From: Deltaproteobacteria bacterium
GTDB lineage: Bacteria; Desulfobacterota; Desulfobacteria; Desulfobacterales; C00003060
Reading direction: 5' to 3'
Assembly: GCA_016930875.1 (NCBI GenBank)
Contig: JAFGFW010000115.1
Span: forward strand, 1 to 42,684
Length of the DNA: 42,684 nt
The notes below the pieces were generated by a model, which worked only from the letters and a program-made list of their open reading frames with translations, did not search any database and was not told where the DNA came from. Positions 6,685-15,022 of this stretch are shown one piece after another (position 1 is the first letter of the stretch; the number at the start of each line of letters is the position of its first letter). Both the position numbers and the translations under genes were made by a program.

Positions 6685-8499
6685 ATGTATGGTTGTACCG
6701 GTCGTTGCCTTCGGGTGAATCTGTCCAAAGGTAAACACTCGGTTGAAGAAATAGACCCTGAACTGCTAGGCAAGTTCGTGGGCGGCCGGGGCCTCGGTGT
6801 GAAGGTATTGTCGGACGAGGTGGACCCCAAAACTGACCCCCTTGGGCCGGAAAACAAGTTGATCTTTGTTTCCGGTCCGCTGGTGGGCACAGGCGCCGTT
6901 ACAGGGGCTTCCTGTAATGCTGTAACAAAGAGCGCGCTATCCGGCGCCATTGCCTGCGCCAAGATGCGAGGTCACTTTGGGGCAGAACTCAAGTTCGCCG
7001 GGTTGGACATGATCATCATTGAAGGGAAGGCTGAATCCCCGGTGATCCTGTCCATCCTGGACAATAAAATCAACATCCGGCCAGCCCTTGAATCGTGGGG
7101 CCGCACTACATCGGAAACAGAAGTAGTGTTCAAAAAGAGTCTGGAGGACAAGTGGGCGGCCAGGGAAACATATCTGGTATCTATAGGTCCGGCTGGTGAG
7201 AAATCAGTCCCATTGGCGAACATCGTAAATGACGGCTTTCTGTCCGTTGGCGGGGCCGGAATTGGCGCGGTCATGGGTTCCAAAAACCTTAAAGCCATTG
7301 CTGTTAAAGGAAGCCATTCCCTGTCAGTAGCAGACGGTGATCGGTTTGTGCGGGTAGTCACCAACCTGATCAATAAGTTAAATAGCGCCCCCTTTACCTC
7401 ACAATCCATGCGGGCCTGGGGATCCGCCTTTTTTACAGGCATCTGTTATCAAAAGGGGGTACTCCCTTACAGAAATTTTCAGGCGGCCGCTTTTCCGGAA
7501 TCAAAGGATATCGGGACCGAGGCCCTGTCCAACGCCTTTGCCTTGAGAAGCAGGGGGTGTTTTGCCTGCCCCATCGCCTGCATCAAGAAGACCGACGTGA
7601 GTAATCCCCTTTTTAGAGCTAAAGGCATGGCGCCCACTTATCTGGCTATCGGAGCCCTTGGGCTGAACTGTGGTGTCACCGACCTGACCACCATTGGATT
7701 GGCCAATATGATCTGCGCCGAAATGGGCCTGGATCCCATAGCAGCAGGAGGGACCGTGGCTACAGCCATGGAATTGGTGGAAAAAGGGTTTACTGACAGA
7801 GACGCCCTTAAGCTTGAATTAAGGTTTGGACAAGGAGAAGATCTCCTTCAGGCCTTGACGCTTATGGCCACAAAAAAGGGGCATGCCAAGAGAATAGGAA
7901 AAGGGGGAGATGCCCTGGCCAAGGAATATGGCCAGTCGAAACGCTTTATGGGCGTCAAGGGAATGCCCGTGGCCCCTTTTGATCCCAGGTGTATTCAGGG
8001 CATGGGTCTCCATTTTGCCACATGCAATTACGGACCCCATCATCTTTACGCATACACCTTTTTTGAGGAGGTGTTGAATGTGCACGAGGGATTGGATCCC
8101 TGGAGTACGGAGGGCAAACCTGAACTGGTAAAACAATACCAGGATATGACTGCTATCATGGACTCCCTTGGTCTTTGCAACTGGACACTGATGGGGCTCA
8201 AGTTTAATAATTTCGTCCCCATGATCAACAGTTGCTTAGGCACTGAGTACCGTGCGGAAGATCTCTTGAGGATTGGAGACCGGATCTGGAACCAGGAAAG
8301 GCTGTTTAATATCTGGGCTGGATTTGACCATACTCATGACACACTCCCCGGCAGATTCTTTGATGAACCGATCCAGGATGGTCCGGCTCAGGGGCAAGTA
8401 AGCAAAGTGGACGAAATGCTTCCCGCGTACTATGAGCTTCGGGGTTGGAGCGAGAGGGGTCAACCGCTGACTGAAACCTTAAAGGCTTTGGGACTCTAA
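6685..8499 (+). CDS. aor: tungsten-type aldehyde:ferredoxin oxidoreductase
   Basis: At 604 residues this is a full-length AOR-family tungstopterin enzyme. The N-terminal domain shows the family signature GGRGLGVKVL (about 33-42) and GPLVGTGAVTGA. The 4Fe-4S ligands are visible as C292-x2-C295-x3-C299 plus C498; the 206-residue distance from first to last Cys equals that in the Pyrococcus enzyme as I recall it. Such enzymes oxidise aldehydes, or reduce acids, using ferredoxin and bis-pterin tungsten; related BamB enzymes reduce benzoyl-CoA. No substrate can be read from sequence alone. With the ferredoxin at 9029 and HdrA at 9460 it recalls the BamB-BamC-BamE/F layout and other AOR-Hdr complexes. 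GTGAGG about 10 bases upstream supports the ATG start. Confidence 0.93.
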   Translation: MYGCTGRCLRVNLSKGKHSVEEIDPELLGKFVGGRGLGVKVLSDEVDPKTDPLGPENKLIFVSGPLVGTGAVTGASCNAVTKSALSGAIACAKMRGHFGAELKFAGLDMIIIEGKAESPVILSILDNKINIRPALESWGRTTSETEVVFKKSLEDKWAARETYLVSIGPAGEKSVPLANIVNDGFLSVGGAGIGAVMGSKNLKAIAVKGSHSLSVADGDRFVRVVTNLINKLNSAPFTSQSMRAWGSAFFTGICYQKGVLPYRNFQAAAFPESKDIGTEALSNAFALRSRGCFACPIACIKKTDVSNPLFRAKGMAPTYLAIGALGLNCGVTDLTTIGLANMICAEMGLDPIAAGGTVATAMELVEKGFTDRDALKLELRFGQGEDLLQALTLMATKKGHAKRIGKGGDALAKEYGQSKRFMGVKGMPVAPFDPRCIQGMGLHFATCNYGPHHLYAYTFFEEVLNVHEGLDPWSTEGKPELVKQYQDMTAIMDSLGLCNWTLMGLKFNNFVPMINSCLGTEYRAEDLLRIGDRIWNQERLFNIWAGFDHTHDTLPGRFFDEPIQDGPAQGQVSKVDEMLPAYYELRGWSERGQPLTETLKALGL

Positions 8500-8500
8500 T

Positions 8501-8936
8501 CTGGATGCTGGATTGGATAGGACAGCGATAGAATGAGTTATAAGAATTTGAAAATTTGGCAATTAGCACGGGAGTTGGTGATCGACGTCCATAAAATGAC
8601 GCTCACGAAATTACCCAAGTTTGAGATGTTCGAAGAAGGATCTCAGATTCGCCGGTCAATAAAATCCGTGAAATCAACGATTGTCGAAGGCTGTGGCAGG
8701 CGAAGATACAAGCAGGAATTCATACGATTTCTAACCTATGCAATTGCCTCAAATGATGAAACTATCGATCACTTGGAAACGCTTTATGAAACTGAATCAC
8801 TAACGGACAAAGCAATGCACGAAGCAATTCATGATAAGCTGGAAGTTCTTGGCAAAAAACTGAATCTGTTCATTCAATCCGTGGAAAGGGGTCATAACAG
8901 TCAGGAATAGAGTGAAAAGCAACATCCAGCATCCAG
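8501..8936. mobile_element. four-helix-bundle gene cassette bounded by 13-bp inverted repeats
   Basis: CTGGATGCTGGAT at 8501-8513, directly after the AOR stop codon, is the exact reverse complement of ATCCAGCATCCAG at 8924-8936. Together they bracket the four-helix-bundle gene. A further copy of the unit lies at 8940-8953. The arrangement suggests an inserted cassette that split the AOR gene from its ferredoxin partner. No transposase is present. Confidence 0.5.
8533..8910 (+). CDS. four-helix bundle protein (S23/IVP family)
   Basis: The 125-residue protein matches the family first described from intervening sequences in 23S rRNA. It has the N-terminal block [19 protein letters not shown], the central [20 protein letters not shown] and the following helix with [20 protein letters not shown]. 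It is all-helical and probably forms oligomers; its biochemical role is unknown. Related Avd proteins assist diversity-generating retroelements, but no reverse transcriptase is present here. Its position inside a metabolic operon and the exact 13-bp inverted repeats around it suggest it arrived as a selfish insert and is not part of the redox pathway. Confidence 0.9.
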   Translation: MSYKNLKIWQLARELVIDVHKMTLTKLPKFEMFEEGSQIRRSIKSVKSTIVEGCGRRRYKQEFIRFLTYAIASNDETIDHLETLYETESLTDKAMHEAIHDKLEVLGKKLNLFIQSVERGHNSQE

Positions 8937-9028
8937 TGGCCAGCATCCAGTATTTGTTTGGAATAGAGCAGGAAGTCACATTTCCTGACAAAATCGATAA
9001 CCCCAAAATCTTTTTCTGAAATATTACC

Positions 9029-9403
9029 ATGCCAAGAATAAAAATCGACCATAACAAATGCACTGGTTGCAGGCATTGTGAGATAGCCTGCTCTCTGAAT
9101 CATGTGACCGGAGTAGCGAATCCCCGAAGGGCCCGAATTCGTGTTTTTCGTGAAGGCAATGTTTTTTTCCCCGTAATTGCCGGTCCCTTTGTGGATGCGG
9201 CCTGCACCTCAAAGCTTAACATAAAAGTAGGCGATCAAGTCTACGACATGTGTTTGCTCTGCCGGGCATCCTGTCCTCAGAAACCCTTTTTCATCGAAGC
9301 AGACACAGGCTTTCCCCTGAAGTGTGACTTCTGCGGCATCCCCCCCAACCCCTCCTGCGTGCGCTGGTGCAATTCAGGAGCCTTAGAGCTGATAGATGAC
9401 TGA
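9029..9403 (+). CDS. 4Fe-4S ferredoxin subunit for AOR (HycB/BamC-like)
   Basis: The 124-residue protein holds four cysteine groups: CTGCRHCEIAC (about 11-21), CTSK (59), CLLCRASCPQKP (about 75-86) and CDFCGIPPNPSCVRWC (about 99-114). These would support several 4Fe-4S clusters in the DmsB/HycB fold. AOR-type enzymes of bacteria often have such a small electron-transfer subunit, as AorA or BamC do. It lies between AOR and HdrA and most likely wires the tungsten enzyme to the flavoprotein. The cassette at 8501-8936 separates it from AOR, and a hairpin repeat separates it from HdrA. Confidence 0.88.
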   Translation: MPRIKIDHNKCTGCRHCEIACSLNHVTGVANPRRARIRVFREGNVFFPVIAGPFVDAACTSKLNIKVGDQVYDMCLLCRASCPQKPFFIEADTGFPLKCDFCGIPPNPSCVRWCNSGALELIDD

Positions 9404-9413
9404 AGATTTAGGG

Positions 9414-9443
9414 ATTGAGGAATTAATCCCTTAATTCCTCAAT
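9414..9443. repeat. 12-bp perfect hairpin between ferredoxin and hdrA
   Basis: ATTGAGGAATTA (9414-9425) pairs perfectly with TAATTCCTCAAT (9432-9443) around a 6-base loop. No T-run follows, so it is more likely a dispersed repeat or mRNA-stability hairpin than a terminator. It ends 16 bases before the hdrA start codon, which lacks a clear ribosome-binding site. Confidence 0.7.
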
Positions 9444-9459
9444 TCGACAGTGTTGTCAT

Positions 9460-12400
9460 ATGAATTACATCAACAAAAATCATAATATCGTTGGCGCAGT
9501 GATGGTCGTTGGCGGCGGGATTGCAGGCATTCAGGCCTCCCTGGATTTGGCTGATCTGGGCTTCTACGTCTATCTCGTGGAAAAAAAGGCTTCCATTGGC
9601 GGAGCCATGGCGCAACTTGACAAGACGTTTCCAACCAATGAATGTGCCATCTGAATCGTGTCTCCGAAATTGGTGGAGGCCGGTCGGTCTCCAAACATTG
9701 AGATCATCACAAAGGCAGAACTCTCATCCCTCCAGGGAAAAGCAGGCAACTTCACTGCCACGGTACATCGCCTGCCCCGCTATGTGGATCAGGATCGATG
9801 CACGGCCTGCAGGACGTGTGCCGATTATTGTCCGGTTCCCATCACAGATGACTATAACCAAGGGCTTTGCCAAACCAAGGCCGTACACATCGATTACCAG
9901 CAAGCCATACCAGCGGCCTTTCATGTGGATCCCAAGGCCTGTCTCTTTCTAACAAATCAGGAATGCAAACAGTGTGAGAGAGTCTGCCAGGCCAAGGCCA
10001 TCGATTTCAGACAGCAGGCCCAGGACATAGAGATCAATGTGGGCGGAGTCATACTCGCTGTCGGGTTTGGTCGCACAAGTAACGACGTGTTGTCAAGATA
10101 TGGTTATGGGATCTTTCCAAACATAGTCACGAGCACCGAGTTAGAACGCATCCTTTCCGCCTCTGGCCCTTTCCAGGGCCGCCTCATACGTCCTTCGGAC
10201 GACAAGAAGCCCAGAAAGATCGCCTGGCTCCAGTGCGTGGGCTCACGGGACATCAACTTTTCTAATAATGGTTACTGCTCAAGCGTTTGCTGCATGTACG
10301 CAATCAAACAGGCCCTTGTTGCAAAGGAGCATTCCAAAAATGGCCTGGAGACAGCCATCTTTTTCATGGATATGCGCACCTGTGGCAAGGAGTTCGAGCA
10401 GTATTACAACCATGCCAGGGGAAAAGGCGTGCGTTTTGTGAGGTGTCGGGTACACAGCATTGACCCGGTGCCTGGTTCGGATAACTTGCAGATTCGCTAC
10501 GTAACCGAAGATGGCAAAGTGCGACAGGAAGCGTTCGACATGGTGGCGCTTTCTGTCGGCCTTGAGCCTTCGGCTGGTGTGGCAGAACTGGCAGAAAGGC
10601 TCGGGATCGAGCTTAATCATTACAAATTTGCCAAGACCAGCAGCTTTGCTCCTGTAAGTACATCCATACCCGGGATCTATGCCTGCGGCGCCTTCCAGGG
10701 CCCCAAAGATATCCCCTATTCCGTAATGGAAGCCTCGGCAGCCGCAGGTGCCGCAGCATCCGTATTGGCGCCCGTGCGCAACACACTGGTGAAGGAGAAG
10801 ATTTTCCCCGAGGAAAGAGACGTCTCAGAGAAACCGCCAAGAATTGGAGTTTTTGTCTGCAACTGCGGTGTAAATATAGCTGGCGTGGTCAATGTCCCTG
10901 AAGTAGCCCAATACGCCAAAACAGTTGAGAATGTGGTCTATGTGCAGGAAAACCTCTTTTCCTGTTCCCAGGATGCCCTGAAGCAATTGGTTGAGGTAAT
11001 CAAGGAAGAAAATCTCAACCGGGTTGTGGTGGCCGCCTGCTCGCCTCGCACCCATGAGCCTCTCTTCCAGGAGACTTTGCGTAATAGCGGTCTGAACAAA
11101 TACCTCTACGAGCAGGCCAATATCCGCGACCAGTGCTCCTGGGTACATTCCGGAGATCCTGGTGCTGCCACTCAAAAGGCCAAGGACCTGGTACGGATGG
11201 CAGTTTCCCGGGCCTCACTCATCGAGCCTTTATCCATGACCTCGGCGCCGGTTACACCGGCTGCTTTGGTCGTAGGTGGCGGTGTGGCCGGAATGGTGTG
11301 TACCCTTGACCTGGCCCAGCAGGGATTCAAGGTACACATTGTCGAGGAGAAGGATCGCCTCGGAGGCCACGCCCTGAAGTTAAAGAACACCTGGAAGGGC
11401 GAAAGCATACCGGAGTACGTGAGCAAACTGGTTGATGACGTAACCGGTCACGAGAACGTTGAGGTCTATCTCAATACCAAGGTCAAGGAGGCATCCGGTT
11501 CTATTGGCAACTTCCAAACCACCATCGCCCTGAATGGGACAGGGGACGCCAAGAAGATCGAGCACGGGGTAGTGGTGCTTGCAACGGGCGCCCATTCCAT
11601 CAAACCGGATGAATACCTCTATGGCAAGAACGAGCGGGTCTTGCGTTGGCACGATCTTGATAAGGCATGGGACAGCGATCTTGTAAAAAACGCAGCCAGT
11701 GCGGTCTTCATCCAGTGTGTGGGTTCCAGGGAACCTGAACGTCCTCACTGCAGCAAGATCTGCTGCACCTTTTCGATTCAAAAGGCCTTGGAGCTTAAGG
11801 AACGGAACCCGGATATGGATGTCTACATCCTTTACAGGGACATTAGAACCTACGGGGAGCGTGAGGATCTTTACAGAAAAGCCCGCCGGCGGGGTGTGAT
11901 TTTTATTCGCTACGAGCTTCATAACAAGCCCGTTGTCAAAGAAACCGAGGGAGGCGGCCTGGAGATCACTGTGACTGATCACGTGCTGGGCCGGCCAATC
12001 ACCATCAAGCCGGACTTTGTCACCCTGGCCAGTGCCATCTACACCCGCGGCCTGGAGGAACTGGCCCAGCTCTTCAAGGTGCCTCTGAGTCAGGACAATT
12101 TCCTGCTGGAAGTCCACATGAAGCTTAGGCCCGTAGACTTTGCAACTGATGGCGTCTTTGTCTGCGGCCTGGCGCATTATCCCAAACCGATTGAGGAGAG
12201 CATTGCCCAGGCACAGGCGGCAGCGGCCCGGGCAGGGGCAGTTCTCTGTCAGGATTCTATCATCAGCGAAAGTGTCATCGCCCGTGTAAACGAAGAGGCA
12301 TGTCGGGGATGCGGCCTCTGTGTGGCGTTATGTCCCTTTAAAGCCTTAAGGATCGTCGAGGCACAAGATGGACGAAAGGTAGAGGTTATCGATGTGGCTT

Positions 12401-12513
12401 GCAAAGGTTGCGGAGTGTGCGCAGCCACCTGCTATCGACACGCCATGCGTATCAACGCTTTCACTGATGAGCAAATGGCTTCACAGGTCAGAGCTTTCTT
12501 GACGACTTCATAA
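9460..12513 (+). CDS. hdrA: selenocysteine-containing HdrA-HdrA fusion flavoprotein (UGA at 9652-9654)
   Basis: Read through one in-frame UGA as selenocysteine, the gene encodes 1017 residues. Residues 12-60 form an FAD-binding fold ([19 protein letters not shown]). The conserved HdrA segment follows as [16 protein letters not shown], with Sec65 replacing the second Cys of the usual C-x2-C. Ferredoxin ligands come next (C114-x2-C117-x2-C120-x3-C124 and CKQCERVC). From about residue 462 a second, complete HdrA begins: an N-terminal [13 protein letters not shown] domain, a second FAD site near 600 (VVGGGVAGM), and two C-terminal 4Fe-4S motifs from about 948 ([11 protein letters not shown] and [11 protein letters not shown]). 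HdrA proteins bifurcate or confurcate electrons at FAD. The SECIS-like hairpin after the UGA and the intact frame on both sides argue against a pseudogene. No hdrB or hdrC is adjacent; AOR and its ferredoxin are the likely partners. Confidence 0.9.
9674..9693 (+). promoter_or_regulatory. bacterial SECIS-like hairpin for selenocysteine insertion
   Basis: Starting 20 nt after the UGA, an 8-bp stem (TGGAGGCC, 9674-9681, with GGTCTCCA, 9686-9693, one G-U pair) closes a GGTC tetraloop at 9682-9685. The GGUC apex matches the SelB-binding loop of the E. coli fdhF SECIS as I recall it. The loop begins 27 nt beyond the UGA, within the range reported for bacterial SECIS elements. Confidence 0.8.
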
Positions 12514-12546
12514 GAACCCCGTCTGTCAGCCCCGGGACCATAGTGC

Positions 12547-12569
12547 GTTCCCACGCAGAACGTGGGAAC
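12547..12569. repeat. palindromic repeat downstream of hdrA
   Basis: GTTCCCACG (12547-12555) and CGTGGGAAC (12561-12569) form a perfect 9-bp stem with loop CAGAA. It lies between the convergent hdrA and Cys-rich genes. It has no T-tail, so it resembles a dispersed extragenic palindrome that could still act as a weak bidirectional terminator. Confidence 0.65.
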
Positions 12570-12625
12570 AAGCACAGCTCCAGTTTGAAACATCGTAATA
12601 TGCTAAGCGTGCAGGTCCAAGCTTC

Positions 12626-13042
12626 TCAGGGAAGCGCCACTTCCTGATGCTCGGCCGTGGCAGCCCTGGCCACCTTCCGTCGCTGGATGCGCGGCAGTTC
12701 GGTGACTTCCTTGTGGGAATAGTCCAATATCTTTTTGCCATCCAACAACGCCAAGAGCAGACCTTCTTCCCGGCAACGACCGGCATGAGCGCATTTCTTG
12801 CGGCTCCTTTCAAAGTAGTATAGCGGTGTCAGACAACTGAAGGCGCTAACGGCGATACTGTCTTCGGTTTGGTCGTTTCCGTATGCGATTTTCTTCTTCC
12901 CACGAAGGATTTCTTTTCCCATGACGAGATCCTGACAATCATCTCCAAAACGCGGGCACCTGGCACAATGCTCGAAAAATCTTAGAGGCGCCTGACATCC
13001 GAACTCCAATACACTGATTTTCCCAGGAATCCTCTTTGCCAT
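12626..13042 (-). CDS. Cys-rich small protein of unknown function
   Basis: The 138-residue protein starting MAKRIPGKISVLEFGC was not recognised. It holds eight cysteines, in an N-terminal group (C16, C27-x2-C30-x6-C37) and a second group (SCLTP, then KKCAHAGRC), which could bind zinc or an iron-sulfur cluster. A longer frame upstream is possible. The ATG at 13042 is chosen because GGAGGAGGAAA stands just before it and a consensus promoter lies 50 bases upstream. It is convergent with hdrA and downstream of the cupin regulator on the same strand, so a link with the AOR-Hdr system is plausible but unproven. Confidence 0.75.
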   Translation of the reverse strand: MAKRIPGKISVLEFGCQAPLRFFEHCARCPRFGDDCQDLVMGKEILRGKKKIAYGNDQTEDSIAVSAFSCLTPLYYFERSRKKCAHAGRCREEGLLLALLDGKKILDYSHKEVTELPRIQRRKVARAATAEHQEVALP

Positions 13043-13091
13043 AATTTCCTCCTCCACGCGAAGTCTAGTGTCAAAATATGGAATATAAAAT

Positions 13092-13120
13092 AACATACAT
13101 ACTAATACTACCCTTGTCAA
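13092..13120 (-). promoter_or_regulatory. sigma-70-type promoter of the Cys-rich gene
   Basis: Read on the minus strand, TTGACA (13120-13115) is followed after 17 bases by TATGTT (13097-13092). The predicted start is near 13085, about 43 bases upstream of the ATG, so the gene has its own promoter despite the regulator gene upstream. Confidence 0.6.
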
Positions 13121-13179
13121 CATTAGTTATACTAAATGCCCACAACAAAGTTATGCATATGTGGCATGTTCTTTCTGTT

Positions 13180-14478
13180 CTATCTTGACTTAATCCACAG
13201 TAATCTTGCCACGTTGGGGCCTGGGTTTCTCCATTGACTCGGCATCTCGGAGGTCAAATAGATCACATCCCCTGCCCGCACCGTATAGGTGGCTTTGTTG
13301 AGGGACATTCTAAGCTTGCCGGAAAGGAGGTAGCCTATCTCTTCGCCCTTGTGGATAAAAAAATGGGCGGGCAAGTGCTTATTAGGCATGATTTCAATAA
13401 GATACGGTTCCATTTTGCCGTCAAAATCAAGCGGTGTTAAAAGGTAGCCTTCCAGCGACCCTTTAGGTAGGTCAGGAAAACCCACACTCACGGCCTCTGC
13501 CGCAGGAAAGATGATCCGTTTTTCCAACTCCATGGCCTGTTCAAAGAGGGAGGTGATATCAACTGAAAGGACCTCGGCCATCTTGAGCAAGGCCGGTAGA
13601 GAAGGATAGATAATGTTCGCCTCCACCTGGGAGATGGTGCTGGGTGTTACGCCCACCAATTTGGCCAATTCTGCCTGTGACAGACCCCGCTTGGTTCTTA
13701 GCTCTTTGATGCGCAGTCCCAGGTTGAGCCGGGCTGCACCGTGTTTTTCTCCTTCAAACGTGACCGTAAGATCTTTGGTCCAGTAGCGATGGGGTTCGCG
13801 GATGTCCTCCGTGCCGCGATTTTCAGCCTTCAGGATCTTCAGTGTGGTGGTGCCTCTCTTTATGGAAAGGTCGATGGCAACCTGTGCAATCTGATTGATC
13901 TGGGCCCGGAGTTGTTGCGAGTGGGCTAATTTTTCCATAATCCAGTATGCAATGGTGTCCAGCTCATAGAGGCGGGGGCAGGAATGGGAATAGAATTTGA
14001 GGATGGCCTCCTCGCCTCCCCAGATTTTCTGCATGCCGGTCATACTTTCGAATATCAGGCGCACGTCTCCTTGCATGGTTTCATGGAGCCCGTAGATGGT
14101 CTCCATCACATAGTCTGTGTCCCTGGGCTTTTCCATCCTCTTGACGCTGCAAACTCGTTCCGGATCAGGCTCTTCATAGAATTTCATAAATATCGGGCTG
14201 CTGGCCCCCTTGCCGCAAGTAAAAGCGTCCAGAATTGTCAGGTCGGCGCTTTCGGCCAGGGCTCCAAGTTTATCAAGGAGGTTTTTGGGAGAACGATCAA
14301 AGCTGACGTATATGACAGGTTTTTGCAATAATAGGGAGGTTTGGAGAAAATTCAGGCAAAAAGTGACAGCCAGATTGCCCGAATCATCGTGCCAGACCAC
14401 GTTGTCTCCGATAAAAAGACCACCCAGAAGGCGATCCAACTGGCTTACTCCGGAACTGACCCGAACTTTTTGCGTCAT
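13180..14478 (-). CDS. KaiC-like (degenerate) - XRE HTH - cupin regulator
   Basis: The 432-residue protein has three parts. The first 230 residues resemble the RecA/KaiC ATPase fold (VSSGVSQLDRLLGG start, PVIYVSFDRSPKNLLDKLG strand-helix). The expected P-loop is replaced by GDNVVWHDDSGNLAV, which lacks GKT/S, so ATP hydrolysis is unlikely. A helix-turn-helix of the XRE type follows at about 255-295 (RGLSQAELAKLVGVTPSTIS), then a cupin domain at about 345-430 with KHLPAHFFIHKGEEIGYLLS. Cupin-XRE proteins are ligand-responsive regulators. A fused KaiC-like module suggests an extra sensory or oligomerisation input. ATG at 14478 is chosen (AAGGG about 10 bases upstream); a TTG seven codons earlier is possible. 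It probably regulates the convergent AOR-Hdr operon or the Cys-rich gene. Confidence 0.85.
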   Translation of the reverse strand: MTQKVRVSSGVSQLDRLLGGLFIGDNVVWHDDSGNLAVTFCLNFLQTSLLLQKPVIYVSFDRSPKNLLDKLGALAESADLTILDAFTCGKGASSPIFMKFYEEPDPERVCSVKRMEKPRDTDYVMETIYGLHETMQGDVRLIFESMTGMQKIWGGEEAILKFYSHSCPRLYELDTIAYWIMEKLAHSQQLRAQINQIAQVAIDLSIKRGTTTLKILKAENRGTEDIREPHRYWTKDLTVTFEGEKHGAARLNLGLRIKELRTKRGLSQAELAKLVGVTPSTISQVEANIIYPSLPALLKMAEVLSVDITSLFEQAMELEKRIIFPAAEAVSVGFPDLPKGSLEGYLLTPLDFDGKMEPYLIEIMPNKHLPAHFFIHKGEEIGYLLSGKLRMSLNKATYTVRAGDVIYLTSEMPSQWRNPGPNVARLLWIKSR

Positions 14479-15022
14479 AAAAGAAAGCCCTTGTAACAAA
14501 CAAGGTAATGTTGACCTATGGTCCTCGCCCAGCTATTGCATTCTACCGGAGCCTTGAGTAACTGTCAACTTTCGACCGGTCTTTTTGAGCCCATCGGCAC
14601 CGGGACCATCAGCAGGGGAAATACAAACTGGGAACGAAACCGGGAACATCCATAAGAACATAAGTAATTCAGCCTTCTCATGAGAGCATCACTAACCCAG
14701 CAGACTTATGTATTTATGTCCTGGTCCATTCTTCCGGTTCCATCTTGAAGTTTCGATCCTCCTCCCGTCTCAAGAGCGCAAAATGAGAATCGGTGACGGG
14801 CCATTCGACTTGAAGATAGCAAAACCATATCAGAACATTTTCTAGCGAGGACTGAGTTAAAAATTGATTGCAGATTTGCAGATCGCAAGATTGGGCAAGC
14901 TGACCGAGAATGGCCATGTGACGCAATATCTTCAATGCGCCGCTTCGGGGCCTATCGTCAATTGTGGCGGGAAATGAGTGATGAAGCGGCTCTAGTCTTG
15001 GTTTTGATGTCGGGTGGCAGGG
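14479..15022. other. gene-free stretch between regulator and exporter operon
   Basis: About 540 bases hold only short minus-strand frames near 14706-14935 with no recognisable domain or clear ribosome-binding site. These may be remnants of a lost gene. No tRNA, strong hairpin or terminator was found after the MacB permease gene. Confidence 0.45.

Noticed and set aside
9460-9657. A 64-aa truncated FAD protein ending at the UGA, followed by a separate gene
   Set aside because: The frame is open on both sides, the HdrA motif is continuous across the codon, and a SECIS-like hairpin follows; selenocysteine reading explains all three.
11380-12177. 265-codon minus-strand frame opposite hdrA
   Set aside because: It is a shadow of the HdrA coding strand with no domain or start signal.
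14706-14935. Two short minus-strand frames as a gene
   Set aside because: No domain, no ribosome-binding site and overlapping alternative frames.
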